Notes: a model not told the origin generated them from the letters alone. Shown: positions 1 to 8,666, numbered from the stretch's first letter. The stretch: DNA of 64,000 nucleotides from Sedimenticola hydrogenitrophicus (GCF_029017505.1 NZ_JAQGEI010000019.1:1-64000); one strand, 5' to 3'. Numbers and translations: made by a program.

Positions 1-21
1 CTTAATGGTGGCGGTATTCCT

Positions 22-51
22 GGATTCCGGTCTGCGCCGGAATGACGAAAA
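22..51. repeat. Short hairpin repeat (copy at 57829-57858)
   Basis: A 30-base stretch with the palindromic core ATTCCGG...CCGGAAT. It is nearly identical (one mismatch by eye) to the core of the 142-bp MITE-like element near 57.8 kb. Its outer arms differ, so this is either a relic or a different family sharing the core. Confidence 0.6.
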
Positions 52-80
52 TCCTGTAATTCGCCTTAAGTAAGTTTCGC

Positions 81-148
81 AGGGTGGATAAGCCGGTAGG
101 CGCATCCACCATCGCCGCGGTGGATGCGCTGTCGCTTATCCACCCTAC
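81..148. repeat. Long imperfect hairpin, GGTGGATAAGC type
   Basis: The arms start AGGGTGGATAAGC and end GCTTATCCACCCT. Bases 81-111 recur exactly, inverted, at 61778-61808, so this is an interspersed repeat. It lies about 65 bases before the first gene, where the RNA would fold into a strong stem. No transposase is nearby. Confidence 0.75.
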
Positions 149-213
149 AAAAGTACTTCATCAAATTAAAGTAGTACCAGGCGAAACCCGAAGGCAATGA
201 CAGAGGAGCAGTC

Positions 214-552
214 ATGAACAAGAGATGGGTAGCACTTCCCCTGCTGGCATTGACGACCGGCGCGGTGATGGCCGCCGGCGGCGTCAGCGTGATCAGTGTC
301 AATGGCGTCAATGGCGCCTGGATCGGCTACAGCGACGGCAGCGTGCGCTTCTGTACCGGGGGGGGCGGCACTGCCATTCCATACTGGCACAACTGCACCA
401 CCGTGGTCGAGGCGAACGGCTCTGCCGTGACCGACATCGGCAACAGCGACCAGCGTGCCTGGATCGGTCATGCCGATGGCCGTCTGCACTACTGCAAGGA
501 GAGCGGTAGTGACCAGAATCCACTGACCGAGTGTGTCGATGTGAAACCCTGA
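214..552 (+). CDS. Small secreted protein with two AWIG-DG-Cys repeats
   Basis: The product has 112 aa. Residues 1-20 read as a Sec signal peptide ending near AVMA, so the mature protein should be periplasmic or secreted. It contains two similar repeats. Each has AWIG, two residues, DG, four residues and Cys (Cys47 and Cys94), followed by a second Cys 13-14 residues later (Cys61 and Cys107), suggesting two disulfide-closed beta units. GAGGAG at 203-208 supports the ATG. A GC hairpin follows the stop (553-569) but has no U-tract. I do not recognise the family. The gene stands alone and faces rssA tail to tail. Confidence 0.7.
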   Translation: MNKRWVALPLLALTTGAVMAAGGVSVISVNGVNGAWIGYSDGSVRFCTGGGGTAIPYWHNCTTVVEANGSAVTDIGNSDQRAWIGHADGRLHYCKESGSDQNPLTECVDVKP

Positions 553-667
553 CCCGCGCCCGTCGCGGGAGCGTTCAGGCTCGATTCGAGCCGGCTTGTG
601 GCGTTACCGGCGGTAACCGGGACGTGGACCGGGGTCCCGGCTCCGGTTCCGACTTTGGCCTCGGCAA

Positions 668-1588
668 TTACCGGGCCAGGGCATGCCGGAGGGCTGTATC
701 CATGCGTTGCACACTCTCATAGCCTTCGGCAATCGCCTCGCCGGCACGGTCAAACTCCAGCAGGCCGAGCTGGCCCAGCCGTGGCGACAGCAGGACATCG
801 GGCGGGTCGCCCGCCATACGGCTTTTGGTGATGCGGTCCTGCATGATGTTTATCGAGCTGGCCATGACCTCGAAAAGTCCCGGTGCCGTCTCCCCGCTTC
901 TTTTCTCGCGGGTCCATTTGGCCAATTTCGATTCGAGAATGCCGGAGTTGAGTTTCTTCAGCAGCTGATTGAACAGGTCCCGCTCTTGACCGCCGAAGAG
1001 CTGTTTCTGTTCCGCCCGGGTTTTCAGGTGGCGCCCGATAAGGTCGCTGTTGAGATTGGCCGCGATGATCACATCGGCACCCATCGCCCGACAGAGCGAG
1101 ATCGGTACCGGATTGGTCAGGCCGCCGTCCACCAGCCAGCGGTTGTTCAGGTGAATGGGGGAGAAGAGGCCGGGCAACGCGATCGAGGCACGCACCGCGG
1201 AGGGTAGCGGGCCCTCCTGCAGCCATACCTCACGTCCGCTGGCCAGATCGGTGGCCACGGCGGCGAAGGGCAGGGGCAGTTCCTCGATATTGACATCCCT
1301 GAGCTTGTCCTCAAACGATGCCATCAGGCTGTCGCCTTCAATCAGTCCGCCGGTCATCTTTACATCCAGCAGTCGCACCACGTCCCAGAAGCTCAGTCCC
1401 TTGACCCACTGCTCCAGGGCGTCGAGATGGCCGCCGCAGTAGGCGGCGCCCACCAGTGCGCCAATTGAGCAACCGGCGACGATATCGGGCTTGATTCCCT
1501 GCTCCTCCAACGCTCGAATCACGCCGATGTGTGCCCAGCCACGGGCCGAACCACTGCCCAGGGCCAGGCCGATCTTTATGCTTTTCAT
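668..1588 (-). CDS. rssA: Patatin-like phospholipase, RssA family
   Basis: The product has 306 aa, close to the roughly 300 aa of enterobacterial RssA. It has the patatin glycine-rich oxyanion loop (GSGSARG, residues 11-17), the nucleophile motif GCSIG with Ser41, and the catalytic Asp in VDGG (Asp154), so the Ser-Asp dyad is intact. The C-terminal RMAGDPPD stretch is typical of RssA. Family members are cytosolic serine hydrolases acting on lipids, with unclear physiological substrates. The gene is monocistronic and convergent with the small secreted protein gene; no rssB neighbour is present. Confidence 0.9.
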   Translation of the reverse strand: MKSIKIGLALGSGSARGWAHIGVIRALEEQGIKPDIVAGCSIGALVGAAYCGGHLDALEQWVKGLSFWDVVRLLDVKMTGGLIEGDSLMASFEDKLRDVNIEELPLPFAAVATDLASGREVWLQEGPLPSAVRASIALPGLFSPIHLNNRWLVDGGLTNPVPISLCRAMGADVIIAANLNSDLIGRHLKTRAEQKQLFGGQERDLFNQLLKKLNSGILESKLAKWTREKRSGETAPGLFEVMASSINIMQDRITKSRMAGDPPDVLLSPRLGQLGLLEFDRAGEAIAEGYESVQRMDTALRHALAR

Positions 1589-2107
1589 GGCCTCTCTTCC
1601 CGATCACCGAACTCCCATACAGGCAAGATTACACGGAGGGTGTGGAATTGGGTACTGCCGTTGGCCGGCATCCGCTCGCTACTATTGGTCAGGCCCGCCG
1701 GGAGCATTACACGTTCGTCTGGAGGGGCTGGTGCCTTCTGCCGAGGGCGTCTGCCGCCAGGGATGGCGGCAGCGAGCCCCCCATGAGGAGTGGTACAGGG
1801 ATGTACCGTTTACGGAGCCGAGGATGCAATGGATTAACGGCGTCCCTCGACAGAAGGTGCCAGCCCCGCCACCGCGAATTCAGAACAATTGTGTAATACT
1901 CCCAACCCCCCAGACTCCCGGTCCTCATTCCATCCGCATGCCGCCTTCTTAGACTTTTGTTGTATTGAGCAGCGCCTTGCAGCGGGCTTAATGTTCACCG
2001 GTCACGATATAACCATACAAAATATATGTTATTGGTCGTCGGAATCGGAGTGTTCTGGCCGTCGGCTGGCGGCGTTGATTGCGGCGAATTAATTTAACGG
2101 AGGAAGT
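1589..2107. other. Intergenic region with a repeat element
   Basis: I see no convincing gene in these 519 bases. They hold the inverted repeat element at 1721-1870 and, nearer the receptor gene, an AT-rich stretch around 2010-2035 that could carry its promoter. I found no clear Fur box. Confidence 0.5.
1721..1870. repeat. MITE-like inverted-repeat element, about 150 bp
   Basis: The ends are roughly 30-base imperfect inverted repeats: GGAGGGGCTGGTGCCTTCTG at the left pairs with CAGAAGGTGCCAGCCCCGCC at the right. Inside are a small palindrome (GCCGCCAGGGATGGCGGC) and a 44-base segment, 1783-1826, that recurs inverted at 61726-61769 with few changes. I see no clear target duplication. Confidence 0.65.
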
Positions 2108-4225
2108 GTGTTGCGAAAAATAACGCTGAATGTGAGCGGGTTACTGCCGGTACCCCTGGCCTTATTGCTGGCAGGCGCCGCTGTATCGGCAGAAGCGCAG
2201 GATGCTGATCTCCTGGGCGATATCACGGTCCAGGCGACGCGCGTGGACAAGTCACTCTACAAGGTGCCTGCTGCCGTCGGCTACGTGGACAAGGATGATA
2301 TCCAGTTTGGCAGGCAGCAACTGGGACTAGACGAATCCCTGGTCAAGGTCCCGGGATTGTTCATGCAGAACCGCTATAACTTTGCGCAGGACCTGCGTAT
2401 CTCCATTCGCGGTTTCGGTTCCAGATCGTCGTTCGGTATCCGCGGCATCAAACTCTACGTGGACGGGATTCCGGCCACCCTGCCCGATGGTCAGGGCGGG
2501 GTCGACAGTATCGACATCGGTTCCCTGGATCGTATCGAGGTGGTGCGCGGTCCCGCTTCCTCGCTCTACGGTACCGCTTCCGGCGGTGTTATCAACATGT
2601 ATACCGAAGATGGTCCCGAGGATCAGCCGTTTATTGAGGCGCGCACCAGTTTTGGCTCGTACAATTTTCGCAAGCATCAGCTCAAGGCGGGAGGGCAGGC
2701 GGATCGGCTCAACTACCTGGTGAACCTCTCCAGGCTGGAACTGGATGGTTACCGGGATCACAGCGAGACCGAAAACGTGCTGCTGAACACCAAGTTTCGC
2801 TACGATATCGATCAGAGTTCCGATGTAACCCTTACCTTTAATGCGGTCGACTCGCCGGAGGCGGATGATCCCGGCGGGCTGCGCCGGACCGGCAATGCCT
2901 TCAATGTGGATCTCTCCACCCCCAGTGCGGCGCAGCGCAACAATCTGCGCTTCGATGCCGGGGAGTCGGTCAAGCAACAGCAACTGGGTCTGCTCTACAA
3001 CAAGTCGATCGGTGCCCAGCACCAGTTCACGCTTCGCAACTACTACGTGTTTCGTGATTTCGATGCCAAGCTTCCGTTCGGCTATTTTGGCGGACCACTG
3101 GTGCCTTCGGGGGGTATTGTTGACCTGCAACGCTTTTTCGTCGGTGGCGGCGGTCAGTACAGCTATACGGGCGCGCTCTCCGGGATGAAAAACCGCTTTA
3201 GCGTGGGGCTGGATATCGATAACCAGATGGATGAGCGGGTTAACTACACCAATATTATCGACAGCAATGTGATCGGGCCCAAGTCGCTGGACCAGGACGA
3301 GGATGTCTTTAGTTGGGGGCTCTACATGCAGAATGAACTGGCCCTCAGTGACTCGTTGGAACTGACCCTGGGGGCTCGCTATGACGAGGTGGAGTTTGAC
3401 TTCAGCGACCGCTATTTTGTGGATGGTAGCGATGATTCGGGAAACATCACATTCAGTGAAATAAGCCCGCGAGTCGGCCTGTTGTGGAGTCTCAACAACG
3501 CGCTCAATGTCTATGGCAATCTGGGTACCTCGTTCGAGACGCCCAGCAGCCGTGAATTTGCCAATCCCACCGCCGCAGGTGGATTCAATCCGGCTCTGAA
3601 GGCACAGACCGCAGTCAACTACGAGCTTGGTATCAAGGGTGCGCTCACTCCCAGAAGTGACTACGAACTGGCGCTGTTTCGCATCGAGACCGACAACGAA
3701 TTGATCCTGGCGGGGCAGAATCCGGCCGGATCGGATTACTATACCAACGCCGGTGAGACTCTGCGCCATGGCCTGGAGGCCAGTGTCAACCTGCAGCCAA
3801 TGCCGGGGGTGAATTTGTCACTCGCCTATACCTACTCAGACTTTGAATTCAGCCGTTTCACGGACGGTAGCGGTACCTCTTTCAAGGGCAACAGGATTCC
3901 GGGTATCCCCGAGCACACCGCCTTTGCCGAGCTGGCCTATTATGCCCCTTCCGGTTTTTATGCCATCTGGGATACCCAGTATGTGGACAAGGTGTTTGTG
4001 GATAACGCCAATTCCGACAGCGCCAGCAGCTACGGCGTCTCGAATCTGCGCCTTGGGTATAGCCGGTATTACGGCGAAACCGAGGTCACCACATTCCTGG
4101 GGATCAACAACATTTTTGACAAGCAGTATATCGGCAGTGTACGGGTGAACGAGGCAAATAGCCGTTACTTTGAGCCGGCACCCGAGCGGAATCTGTTTGC
4201 GGGTATCGCTGTGCGGTTTAATTAG
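2108..4225 (+). CDS. TonB-dependent outer-membrane receptor
   Basis: The product has 705 aa and starts at GTG after GGAGG (2100-2104). Residues 1-30 read as a signal peptide. A TonB-box-like DITVQATR is followed by a plug domain (about residues 45-165) with conserved IRGFGSRSSFGIRGI, YVDGIP and RIEVVRGPASSLYGTASGGVIN. A 22-strand-type barrel follows, ending in the aromatic/Asn terminus IAVRFN that outer-membrane insertion needs. The substrate could be a ferric siderophore, heme or another large ligand; the sequence does not decide. tonB lies directly downstream on the same strand, so the two probably form one energised uptake unit. No exbBD or permease is adjacent. Confidence 0.9.
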   Translation: MLRKITLNVSGLLPVPLALLLAGAAVSAEAQDADLLGDITVQATRVDKSLYKVPAAVGYVDKDDIQFGRQQLGLDESLVKVPGLFMQNRYNFAQDLRISIRGFGSRSSFGIRGIKLYVDGIPATLPDGQGGVDSIDIGSLDRIEVVRGPASSLYGTASGGVINMYTEDGPEDQPFIEARTSFGSYNFRKHQLKAGGQADRLNYLVNLSRLELDGYRDHSETENVLLNTKFRYDIDQSSDVTLTFNAVDSPEADDPGGLRRTGNAFNVDLSTPSAAQRNNLRFDAGESVKQQQLGLLYNKSIGAQHQFTLRNYYVFRDFDAKLPFGYFGGPLVPSGGIVDLQRFFVGGGGQYSYTGALSGMKNRFSVGLDIDNQMDERVNYTNIIDSNVIGPKSLDQDEDVFSWGLYMQNELALSDSLELTLGARYDEVEFDFSDRYFVDGSDDSGNITFSEISPRVGLLWSLNNALNVYGNLGTSFETPSSREFANPTAAGGFNPALKAQTAVNYELGIKGALTPRSDYELALFRIETDNELILAGQNPAGSDYYTNAGETLRHGLEASVNLQPMPGVNLSLAYTYSDFEFSRFTDGSGTSFKGNRIPGIPEHTAFAELAYYAPSGFYAIWDTQYVDKVFVDNANSDSASSYGVSNLRLGYSRYYGETEVTTFLGINNIFDKQYIGSVRVNEANSRYFEPAPERNLFAGIAVRFN

Positions 4226-4426
4226 GGTCCTTAGCACATGATCTTCGGCTCCCGAGCCACCACGGCAGGCGCGGGAGCAACATCATGTATCGCCTGTCGG
4301 GCCTGCGCGGAGATCTGAAGCCCGCCCGCCCGGTTGTTGCCTCTGTATGATAGCGGTCCCGCTGAACCACCGATCATTGCTGCTGGTATCGATATCCCGC
4401 GCGTGGTCAGGAGTCGAAGGGAGACG

Positions 4427-5347
4427 ATGTTAGCGATATCCAACAGCCTGTTTGCGGCATCGGTACTGCATCTCCTGCTGTTGCTATCGACCCTCGATCT
4501 AAACCTGTTCGAGCAACAAGGCACAGGCAGCGTGGCACACCCTGTGCGGGTCACGCTGGTTCCGCAGCGGCAGCAGAGTGCGGCATCCGGCATACCGCCA
4601 GCCGTGAACCCGGAAGCGGCAACGACCTTGCGCAGGATAAGGACCGAAACAGCGTCTCCGGTAGAGCCGGAACCGAAACTGGAACCAAAACCGGAGCCAA
4701 AACCGGAGCCAAAACCGGAGCCAAAACCGGAGCCAAAACCGGAGCCGAAACCGGAGCCGAAACCGGAGCCGAAACCGGAGCCGAAACCGGAGCCGAAACC
4801 GGAGCCGAAACCGGAGCCGAAACCGGAGCCAAAACCGGAGCCCGAACCCGAACCCGAACCCGAACCCAAACCGGACAGGGTGGCGAAGCCTGCATCCGGT
4901 TCGGCGCCTTCCACACCCGGAACGTACAGGCCAGAGAAGCGGCAACGGGTTCAGCCAGCGCAGCCGGATGCCAGGATTGAGACCGGACAGCGTGGTTCTG
5001 AACCCAGTCCACCTGCGGTGCAGAAGCCGCGCGGCGTCTCGGCAGACCGGTTGGCCAACATTACCGAGACGTACAAGCGTGCGCTGCTACTGGCGCTCGA
5101 GGCCAACAAACGGTATCCGCGTGGCGCACAAAGACGCGGTGTTGAAGGCCAGGTGGAGGTGGCTTTTGTTGTGCTTCAGGACGGTACTCTGCAACAACTT
5201 GCCATTCTGCGCGGTTCAGGGAGTCGACATCTGGACCGGGCGGCCTTGCAGACACTCAAACGATTGCACCGTTTCAGGCCTATTCCGGATGAACTTTCCA
5301 GGCGTGAATGGCCGATGCGGGTGATCCTGCGCTTCGCTCTTCAGTAA
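4427..5347 (+). CDS. tonB: Energy-transducing TonB with a long Glu-Pro-Lys-Pro spacer
   Basis: I chose the ATG at 4427 (306 aa) because GAAGGGAG precedes it and the protein then opens with the expected N-terminal membrane anchor (residues 9-25). An in-frame ATG at 4334 would place a hydrophilic extension before the anchor. Residues about 82-145 are EPKP repeats forming the stiff periplasm-spanning rod. The C-terminal domain (about 215-306) has the YP..A...G.EG.V.V.F....G motif that contacts TonB boxes. It follows the receptor gene, so the pair probably works together. The rod is encoded by a perfect-looking 12-bp tandem repeat, which could vary in length without breaking the frame. Confidence 0.88.
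   Translation: MLAISNSLFAASVLHLLLLLSTLDLNLFEQQGTGSVAHPVRVTLVPQRQQSAASGIPPAVNPEAATTLRRIRTETASPVEPEPKLEPKPEPKPEPKPEPKPEPKPEPKPEPKPEPKPEPKPEPKPEPKPEPKPEPKPEPEPEPEPEPKPDRVAKPASGSAPSTPGTYRPEKRQRVQPAQPDARIETGQRGSEPSPPAVQKPRGVSADRLANITETYKRALLLALEANKRYPRGAQRRGVEGQVEVAFVVLQDGTLQQLAILRGSGSRHLDRAALQTLKRLHRFRPIPDELSRREWPMRVILRFALQ
4673..4872. repeat. 12-bp in-frame tandem repeat inside tonB
   Basis: The unit GAGCCGAAACCG, with a variant GAGCCAAAACCG, repeats about 13 times. It is followed by a 6-bp GAACCC run. It encodes EPKP and EP units. Repeat purity suggests recent expansion or slippage in multiples of four residues. Confidence 0.9.
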
Positions 5348-5380
5348 TCGATGGGTGTTTGCGGGTGGGATCAGTCAAGT

Positions 5381-5418
5381 AGGGCACGCTTTTTGTGCCC
5401 ACGCGGATGAAACGGCAC
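5381..5418. repeat. Short hairpin repeat (copy at 14584-14624)
   Basis: The stretch GGGCACGCTTTTTGTGCCC is a hairpin. It is followed by ACGCGG and a GGCAC tail, and recurs after rubrerythrin at 14.6 kb with the same order. It sits between the convergent tonB and DUF6976-like genes and could also act as a weak terminator. Confidence 0.6.
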
Positions 5419-5449
5419 AGAATTCACCCCCGTCGCCTGGATGGCGTCG

Positions 5450-6460
5450 TTACCTCTGATCTTCCACTGACAGATAAACCAGTGTCTGATTCAACAGTTG
5501 GTAGGCAATTTCACCAAATGTGAAGGGGCCGGTGATGTTGGCGGTTCGTTTCCCCTCCAGGTCCATATAAAGATAGTTGAGTATGCAGTTGCAGGAGAAC
5601 ACCCAACTGCCGCCCGCGTTGGGTGTGACCGCCGTGAATTCGTCAATATAGTCAACCACTGGTGCGGCCAGCTTGTAATCCACGCCACTGAACACCGGGG
5701 CGTAAAAATCCACCGTGCCCCGCTCGCTGTCCGAACCCTTGATGCTCACATTGACCATGGCGCCGCTGTAATCCGCGACCAGCGGCAGGCGCGTATCGAT
5801 CTCTTGTTGCCGCAGGAAATCGGCGAAGTTGCCCGGTGCGCCATCAATCAGACAGTCCCCCGCGGTGAAACCGGAATCAGCAAAGCGGAAGGTGTGTCCC
5901 TCACCCTGTTGAAAGAGGTTGACGATATCCAGTTGGGCCATTTTTGTTTCCGGGAGGCCGACGTGCATCGCCACCGCCCGGTTGTCCCAGGGCTCACCAT
6001 CCAGGCCGTTGATCACCTTTGGGGTGGCTGATCCAGCGTCATCCAGGTGATGCCCGGATACCCAGCCGATAATCGGTTTTAAGAATATATCCTCATAGTC
6101 CGGCGCATTTTTTGCGTAGCACGAAAGTATGTCACTGCCGCCGGGAAGGATAATGAGTGAGAAGCCGTTATCCGGTGCCTCGTTCACCAGTGCCGGCAAA
6201 TTGTGTGTGCTGTAACTTCTGATATCGATCCTGCTCCCGATGCCGGAGAGATCATTGATATACAGCTTGTCGCGGCTCACCGTCCCGCCGCGCTGATCCA
6301 TAAAGTAGGGTATGGTTCCACCAATCCAGTTACCCCGGGGCAACTGTTTCAGCAGGGACTCATCTCCGGCGATGGCAAGTGCATGATCCTGGTCGATTAA
6401 TTCGACCGCCTGTTGCAGTGAGACGAGTCCCTGAAATCCTGTTGCGGAGTGCATCATCAA
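5450..6460 (-). CDS. FIST-C-like conserved protein (DUF6976-like)
   Basis: The product has 336 aa, with no signal peptide or membrane segment. N-terminal landmarks include AIAGDESLLKQLPRGNWIGGTIPYFM. The C-terminus (about 290-333) has FSCNCILN, then FTFGEIAYQ and LLNQTLVYL. Its order and spacing resemble the C-terminal part of FIST sensory domains (Ser-Cys patch, YGEIA, HNQT). I believe it belongs to the family called DUF6976, from memory. The function is unknown; a small-ligand sensor is an inference from the FIST resemblance. It lies 29 bases downstream of the ISL3-derived gene on the same strand, probably as one transcript. Confidence 0.7.
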   Translation of the reverse strand: MMMHSATGFQGLVSLQQAVELIDQDHALAIAGDESLLKQLPRGNWIGGTIPYFMDQRGGTVSRDKLYINDLSGIGSRIDIRSYSTHNLPALVNEAPDNGFSLIILPGGSDILSCYAKNAPDYEDIFLKPIIGWVSGHHLDDAGSATPKVINGLDGEPWDNRAVAMHVGLPETKMAQLDIVNLFQQGEGHTFRFADSGFTAGDCLIDGAPGNFADFLRQQEIDTRLPLVADYSGAMVNVSIKGSDSERGTVDFYAPVFSGVDYKLAAPVVDYIDEFTAVTPNAGGSWVFSCNCILNYLYMDLEGKRTANITGPFTFGEIAYQLLNQTLVYLSVEDQR

Positions 6461-6489
6461 TTATTTCCCGATGGACTGTATTTAGTTGT

Positions 6490-7215
6490 TTATAACGGTA
6501 GTATCTGTCGCAGCTCATGCTGCAGCGACCGTTCATGCCGGATAAAGTACTTGCGCAGTTCGCTCTTGCGCAGGGTTCTGAGTTCATCCGAATCAGCGTT
6601 GATGTATTGATTGCGCACCCGGCTGATCAGCAGTTTCAAGCCTAACTGGCGTATGTCGACTTCCGTCTCATTGCTGATGACTTTGTGCCATATGGGGTCT
6701 TCGGCGGGGGGGATGTCGGTCGATGGTTCGGCCGAGGGTTTGGCTGATATGTCGCTACCTTTCGTTACCTGAAGGCCAGCGACCGGCGCGTCCGCGCGGG
6801 GAGTGCCGATGTCCAGGGAGTGTTTTAACCGCCAGACATCCTGTAAGTCGACGTTAAGCAGGCTGCACACCACGCTATAGCTCATCCGTTCGCCGAGCAT
6901 TTCCAGGACCCGCTTGGTGAGCGCGTGGGTAAAAGGCATGCCTTTCTGGCCCATCCAGGGGTAGGCGGCGTCCGGGATGCGGTTTTCCCCGATCGCGGCA
7001 TGGATGTAGGTCCTGAATCGCCCCAGCCCCAGGTGCTGCCACACCTCTTCACTGCCGGAGGTTTTGGGGATCAGGGGCTGTTTAAACCAGCTTCCCTTTT
7101 CCCGCTGCGCAATCCAGATATCCACGCGCTGCTGATTAATATACTGCTTGGTCTTGGTGATATGCCACGGCGACGCTATTCCCAATATGCGTTCATAGAA
7201 CTCCATATCAAGCAT
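6490..7215 (-). CDS. Protein resembling the N-terminal half of an ISL3 transposase, no catalytic domain
   Basis: The product has 241 aa. The order of landmarks matches ISL3-family transposases: a start like FYERILGI..PW, a beta region QQRVDIWIA, then EEVWQHLGLGRFRTYIHA, PW...G.PFTHALTKRVLEML, and a helix-turn-helix around VVCSLLNVDLQDVWRLKHSLD. The CxxC zinc knuckle expected after the first beta region is replaced by SWFKQPLIPK, and the DDE catalytic half is absent. A linker and a new charged C-terminus (about 190-241) follow. The frame is clean and the gene lies 29 bases before the FIST-like gene, so I infer a domesticated DNA-binding protein rather than decay. No terminal repeats of an IS are visible. 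Confidence 0.6.
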   Translation of the reverse strand: MLDMEFYERILGIASPWHITKTKQYINQQRVDIWIAQREKGSWFKQPLIPKTSGSEEVWQHLGLGRFRTYIHAAIGENRIPDAAYPWMGQKGMPFTHALTKRVLEMLGERMSYSVVCSLLNVDLQDVWRLKHSLDIGTPRADAPVAGLQVTKGSDISAKPSAEPSTDIPPAEDPIWHKVISNETEVDIRQLGLKLLISRVRNQYINADSDELRTLRKSELRKYFIRHERSLQHELRQILPL

Positions 7216-7402
7216 GATTCCTCCATGTATTTATGATTGTCATCTCATGTTCCGGGAATGCATAAATGCCAATCCCGGCTCCATCGACCGGGAGGGCTGC
7301 TCTCGCCCCGATACCCGAATAAACCACCTAATTTCGATCATGGTAACGCCAGGGCAGCGTGCGGCCATTCAACTTTAGATGGAGACCCTATCCGGATCCC
7401 GC

Positions 7403-8293
7403 TCAGTACGGCTTTGTTTGCCCCAGCACCCAGTCCCTGAACAGCACCACCTTGGGATCGTCGCAGCGGCTGTCGGGGTAGACCAGGAAGTAACCGTTGC
7501 TGCCGGTGGCACTGATATCCAGGGGGATCACGATGCGACCGCTGGCCAGCTCCTGCTGGATCAGGTGGCGGCTGACGATGCCGTAGCCCAGCCCCGCCTC
7601 AACCGCATCCAGCATCAGCGGCGAGCTCTGGAAACCGATCCCCTTGGCCAGATCAAAGGGTTCGATACCGGCGGCGGCAAACCACTCCTGCCAGTCGGTC
7701 TCCTTGGGCCTGACATGCAGCAGCGGCAACCGCTTGAGATCCGCCGCCGATTGCGGTCCCCGGTCGCCCTCCAGCAGTTTCGGGCTGCACACCAGCACCA
7801 GCTCCTCCCGGAGCAGCAGGTGGCTCTTCAGGCCCGGCCACTGCCCCTTGCCGTAACGCACCGCCAGATCCACGTCGGAGCGGGTGAAATCCACCAGTCG
7901 CATGGAGGTGGTGATCTCGATCTCCACCCCGGCGTGGCTGCTGTAGAAGTCATACAGGCGGGGGATCAGCCAGCCGCCGGCAATGGCCGGGGCGACGTTG
8001 ATGCGGATCACCTCATCCTGCCGGCTCATCAGGCGGCGGGTCGCCTCGCTGATCTGCTCCAGGCTCATGCGGATGGCCGGCAGGTAGGACACGGCCTCCG
8101 GTGTCAGCTCCACCTGGCGGGTCTTGCGCAGGAACAGCCGGGTGCCCAGGTACTCCTCCAGGCTCTTGATCTGGTGGCTGACCGCCGAGGCGGTGACGTG
8201 CAGTTCGGCCGCCGCCTGGCTGAAGCTGAGGTGGCGGGCAGCGCATTCGAAGGTGCGGATGGCGTTCAGTGGTGGCATCAACATGGTATTCAT
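7403..8293 (-). CDS. LysR-type transcriptional regulator, GcvA-like
   Basis: The product has 296 aa. The winged HTH (about residues 8-65) reads PPLNAIRTFECAARHLSFSQ, then VTASAVSHQIKSLE and GTRLFLR. The substrate-binding domain spans about 95-290 and has the DVDLAVRYGKG and LLLREELVLVCSP features of the GcvA branch. The start could also be the ATG at 8278. It is divergent from the 76-aa protein and the cysteine hydrolase, its probable targets by the usual LysR logic. The inducer is unknown. Confidence 0.88.
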   Translation of the reverse strand: MNTMLMPPLNAIRTFECAARHLSFSQAAAELHVTASAVSHQIKSLEEYLGTRLFLRKTRQVELTPEAVSYLPAIRMSLEQISEATRRLMSRQDEVIRINVAPAIAGGWLIPRLYDFYSSHAGVEIEITTSMRLVDFTRSDVDLAVRYGKGQWPGLKSHLLLREELVLVCSPKLLEGDRGPQSAADLKRLPLLHVRPKETDWQEWFAAAGIEPFDLAKGIGFQSSPLMLDAVEAGLGYGIVSRHLIQQELASGRIVIPLDISATGSNGYFLVYPDSRCDDPKVVLFRDWVLGQTKPY

Positions 8294-8435
8294 ATAGATT
8301 AGAAAAATTCATCAATAAATGAAAATTGATCGTTTGTCCAGTGCTTTACGCCTGAATATAGTTCAATTCAAGCAGGATTCGCAGGCGCTGCCTCGAATCG
8401 GTGTTGAACTGTTTTTTATCATTCAGGAGGTTGTC

Positions 8436-8666
8436 ATGGACCAGCGTCAGCAACAGCGCAGGACGGTGAACCACGAGGCGGAGGGCACCCGCATCCGCCG
8501 GGCTCTGGACGGCAGTATCGATATGTGTTTCTACCGGCGGCGTGCCCACTGCCTGCGCTCCAGGGCCGCCTGGGATATCATCAGCCACATGAGCCGGGTG
8601 CTGCCGTTTTTCCGCCATGATGACGCGTCGCCGCGCCCCGGCCGGACAGACTGCACTATGCTTTAA
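8436..8666 (+). CDS. Small basic protein of unknown function
   Basis: The product has 76 aa. I chose the ATG at 8436 because a consensus AGGAGG lies at 8425-8430; an upstream ATG at 8319 in the same frame has no such site. The core DGSIDMCFYRRRAHCLRSRA resembles short proteobacterial proteins with a Y...A..LR pattern, but I cannot name the family. It has no signal peptide. It precedes the hydrolase gene by 53 bases and is divergent from lysR, so it may belong to the same regulated unit. Confidence 0.55.
   Translation: MDQRQQQRRTVNHEAEGTRIRRALDGSIDMCFYRRRAHCLRSRAAWDIISHMSRVLPFFRHDDASPRPGRTDCTML

Noticed and set aside
2327-3769. 480-codon minus-strand frame inside the TonB-dependent receptor gene
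   Set aside because: It is antisense to a full receptor with clear domains, and its translation has no recognisable family.
4231-5012. Three long minus-strand frames opposite tonB, rich in Gly-Ser, Phe-Arg or Val-Pro-Ala repeats
   Set aside because: They are products of the 12-bp tandem repeat read in antisense; all frames stay open there. None has a ribosome site or sensible composition.
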